Origin: Actinomycetota bacterium
GTDB taxonomy: Bacteria; Actinomycetota; UBA4738; HRBIN12
Reading direction: 5' to 3'
DNA: 14,071 bases
Assembly (NCBI GenBank): GCA_004366195.1
Contig: SIRV01000137.1
Coordinates: 1 to 14,071, forward strand
The notes below the pieces were generated by a model that searched no databases, had not been told where the DNA came from, and saw nothing but the letters and a program-made list of their open reading frames with translations. Position 1 is the first letter of the stretch, and every line of letters begins with the position of its first letter. Shown here piece by piece: positions 13,091 to 14,071 of this stretch. A program made the translations under genes and the position numbers.

Positions 13091-13827
13091 CACATCACCG
13101 CCCCGCCGTTCGGGGACAGGACCTGGCCGGCGTACCAGCTCGCGTCGTCCGAGCACAGGAACGCGACCGTCGCGGCGATCTCCTCCGGTCGGCCGAGTCG
13201 GCGCAGCGGCAGGCTCGCCGCGTAGGCCTCGCTCCGCTCCTCCTGGGTGAGGATGCGGGTGTCCGTCGGCCCCGGAGCCACGGCGTTCACCCGCACCCCG
13301 AGCGGCCCGACCTCCCTCGCCAGGGCCTTCGTGAGCCCCACGATCGCCGCCTTCGACGCGACGTAGTGGGCGAGGAGGGGCTCGCCGACCAGGGCGAGCT
13401 CGGAGGCCACGTTCACCACGCATCCCTCGCCCCGCTCGAGCATGTCGGGCAGGCAGGCCTGGAGGCAGTGGAAGGCGCCGTCCACGTTCGTGGCGAAGAT
13501 GAGCCGCCACTCCTCCGGCGAGATCTCCAGGAACGGCGTGTGCCGGAGCACCCCCGCGTTGTTCACGAGCACGTCGATCGGGCCCAGGGCCTCCCGGACG
13601 GCGGCGACCGCGGCCTCCACCGAGCCGCGGTCCCGCACGTCGCAGAGCACCGCCGCGCAGCGGCCCCCGGCCTCGCGGATCCCCGCCGCCATCGCCTCCG
13701 CGCCGTCGGCGTCCTCGACGTAGGCGAGGCCGACCGCCGCCCCCTCCGCCGCCAGGCGACGCACGATGGCGGCGCCGATGCCCGTGTTGCCCCCCGTCAC
13801 GAACGCCGTCCGTCCCGAAAGGCGCAT
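13090..13827 (-). CDS. Short-chain dehydrogenase/reductase (SDR), catalytically complete
   Basis: Classical SDR of 245 aa with cofactor motif TGGNTGIG at 11-18, CDV at 62-64 (typical for the adenine-ring contact), NNAG at 89-92, Ser142 in VNVAS, the Tyr155/Lys159 pair in YVASK, and PGPTDT at 185-190. The C-terminus DASWYAGQVLSPNGG is FabG-like. The family oxidises hydroxyl groups or reduces ketones with NAD(P); the substrate is not evident. The ATG at 13827 shares one base with the transporter stop (TGATG), with an alternative GTG at 13830 (GTGA). It lies between a permease and a ureohydrolase in the same operon, so it probably handles the imported compound or a product of it. Confidence 0.9.
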   Translation of the reverse strand: MRLSGRTAFVTGGNTGIGAAIVRRLAAEGAAVGLAYVEDADGAEAMAAGIREAGGRCAAVLCDVRDRGSVEAAVAAVREALGPIDVLVNNAGVLRHTPFLEISPEEWRLIFATNVDGAFHCLQACLPDMLERGEGCVVNVASELALVGEPLLAHYVASKAAIVGLTKALAREVGPLGVRVNAVAPGPTDTRILTQEERSEAYAASLPLRRLGRPEEIAATVAFLCSDDASWYAGQVLSPNGGAVM

Positions 13828-14071
13828 CACTCCGGCGGGATCTCCGCGAAGGCCTGCTCGATCCGCACGCCGCGGCTCCGCTGGACGGCCTTCGCCCCGT
13901 AGTACCAAGCGAACCCGGTGACGAACACGAGCGGGATCACCCACTTCATCCAGGGCCAGGCCACGACCCCCACGATGGGGTCCTTCCAGAACGCGTACTC
14001 GGCGACGAGCAGCCCGACGATCCCGAGCGCCCCCACCACGCTGATCCAGGGGAGGCCCGCGATGGACCGCC
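13827..14071 (-). CDS. C-terminal end of an APC-family amino acid/polyamine permease (partial)
   Basis: The last 81 codons of a membrane transporter; the frame stays open to the window edge with no supported start inside. The visible part opens with SIAGLPWISVVGALGIVGLLVAE, a helix preceded by the short loop typical near the end of APC-superfamily permeases. A short loop, WMKWVIPLVFVTGFAWYYGAK as a final helix, and a cytoplasmic tail ending EIPPE follow. The topology and the GLPWISVVGALG stretch fit APC amino-acid/polyamine/organocation transporters, but with only two helices visible the class is not certain. It is the first visible gene of the ureohydrolase operon and would supply the substrate. 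Its stop overlaps the SDR start. Confidence 0.7.
   Translation of the reverse strand, partial: RSIAGLPWISVVGALGIVGLLVAEYAFWKDPIVGVVAWPWMKWVIPLVFVTGFAWYYGAKAVQRSRGVRIEQAFAEIPPE

Overview
The window is about 70% G+C or more (estimated by eye). It has strong G/C third-position bias, many GTG starts, GGAAGGAGG-type ribosome binding sites and very tight gene packing. This fits a high-GC actinobacterial lineage, probably an environmental or deep-branching one, but no marker gene fixes the taxon. There are no RNA genes, transposases, phage genes or CRISPR arrays. Almost every base is coding. The only gaps above 100 bp are two divergent promoter regions, 4447-4610 and 8265-8401.

Region A (1-7095) is a choline / glycine-betaine locus. 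On the minus strand, transcribed from 4446 towards 1, lie a ProV-type ATPase with a C-terminal CBS-like region, one long permease that is a head-to-tail fusion of two ProW-like modules, a ProX/OpuAC-type lipoprotein that binds the substrate, and the start of an aldehyde dehydrogenase cut by the window edge. Divergent from it, across a 164-bp gap holding a perfect 13+3+13 palindrome, are a BetA-like choline dehydrogenase and an alpha/beta hydrolase. The likely scheme is uptake of choline or betaine, oxidation of choline to betaine aldehyde (BetA), then to betaine (the aldehyde dehydrogenase). The hydrolase may release choline from an ester, which is a guess.

Region B (7092-9223) starts at a hairpin that contains the stop codons of two convergent genes. 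A minus-strand pair follows: a two-CBS-domain protein translationally coupled (GTGA) to a nucleotidyltransferase-fold protein. Divergent from it is a NodB-fold deacetylase of the HpPgdA/PuuE-like type, with a good promoter and a possible eight-codon leader ORF.

Region C (9213-14071) is a seven-gene minus-strand operon in which every junction is a 1-nt or 4-nt overlap. In transcription order it encodes the end of an APC-type amino-acid permease, an SDR dehydrogenase, an agmatinase-family ureohydrolase, a short SDR-like protein lacking the whole catalytic apparatus, a second intact SDR, a TetR regulator, and a second, divergent ureohydrolase. It looks like an uptake and catabolic pathway for a guanidino compound whose carbon skeleton is oxidised by the SDRs. 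The substrate cannot be read from sequence. This operon, and especially the SDR pseudoenzyme paired with an active SDR between two ureohydrolases, is the best candidate here for an undescribed system.
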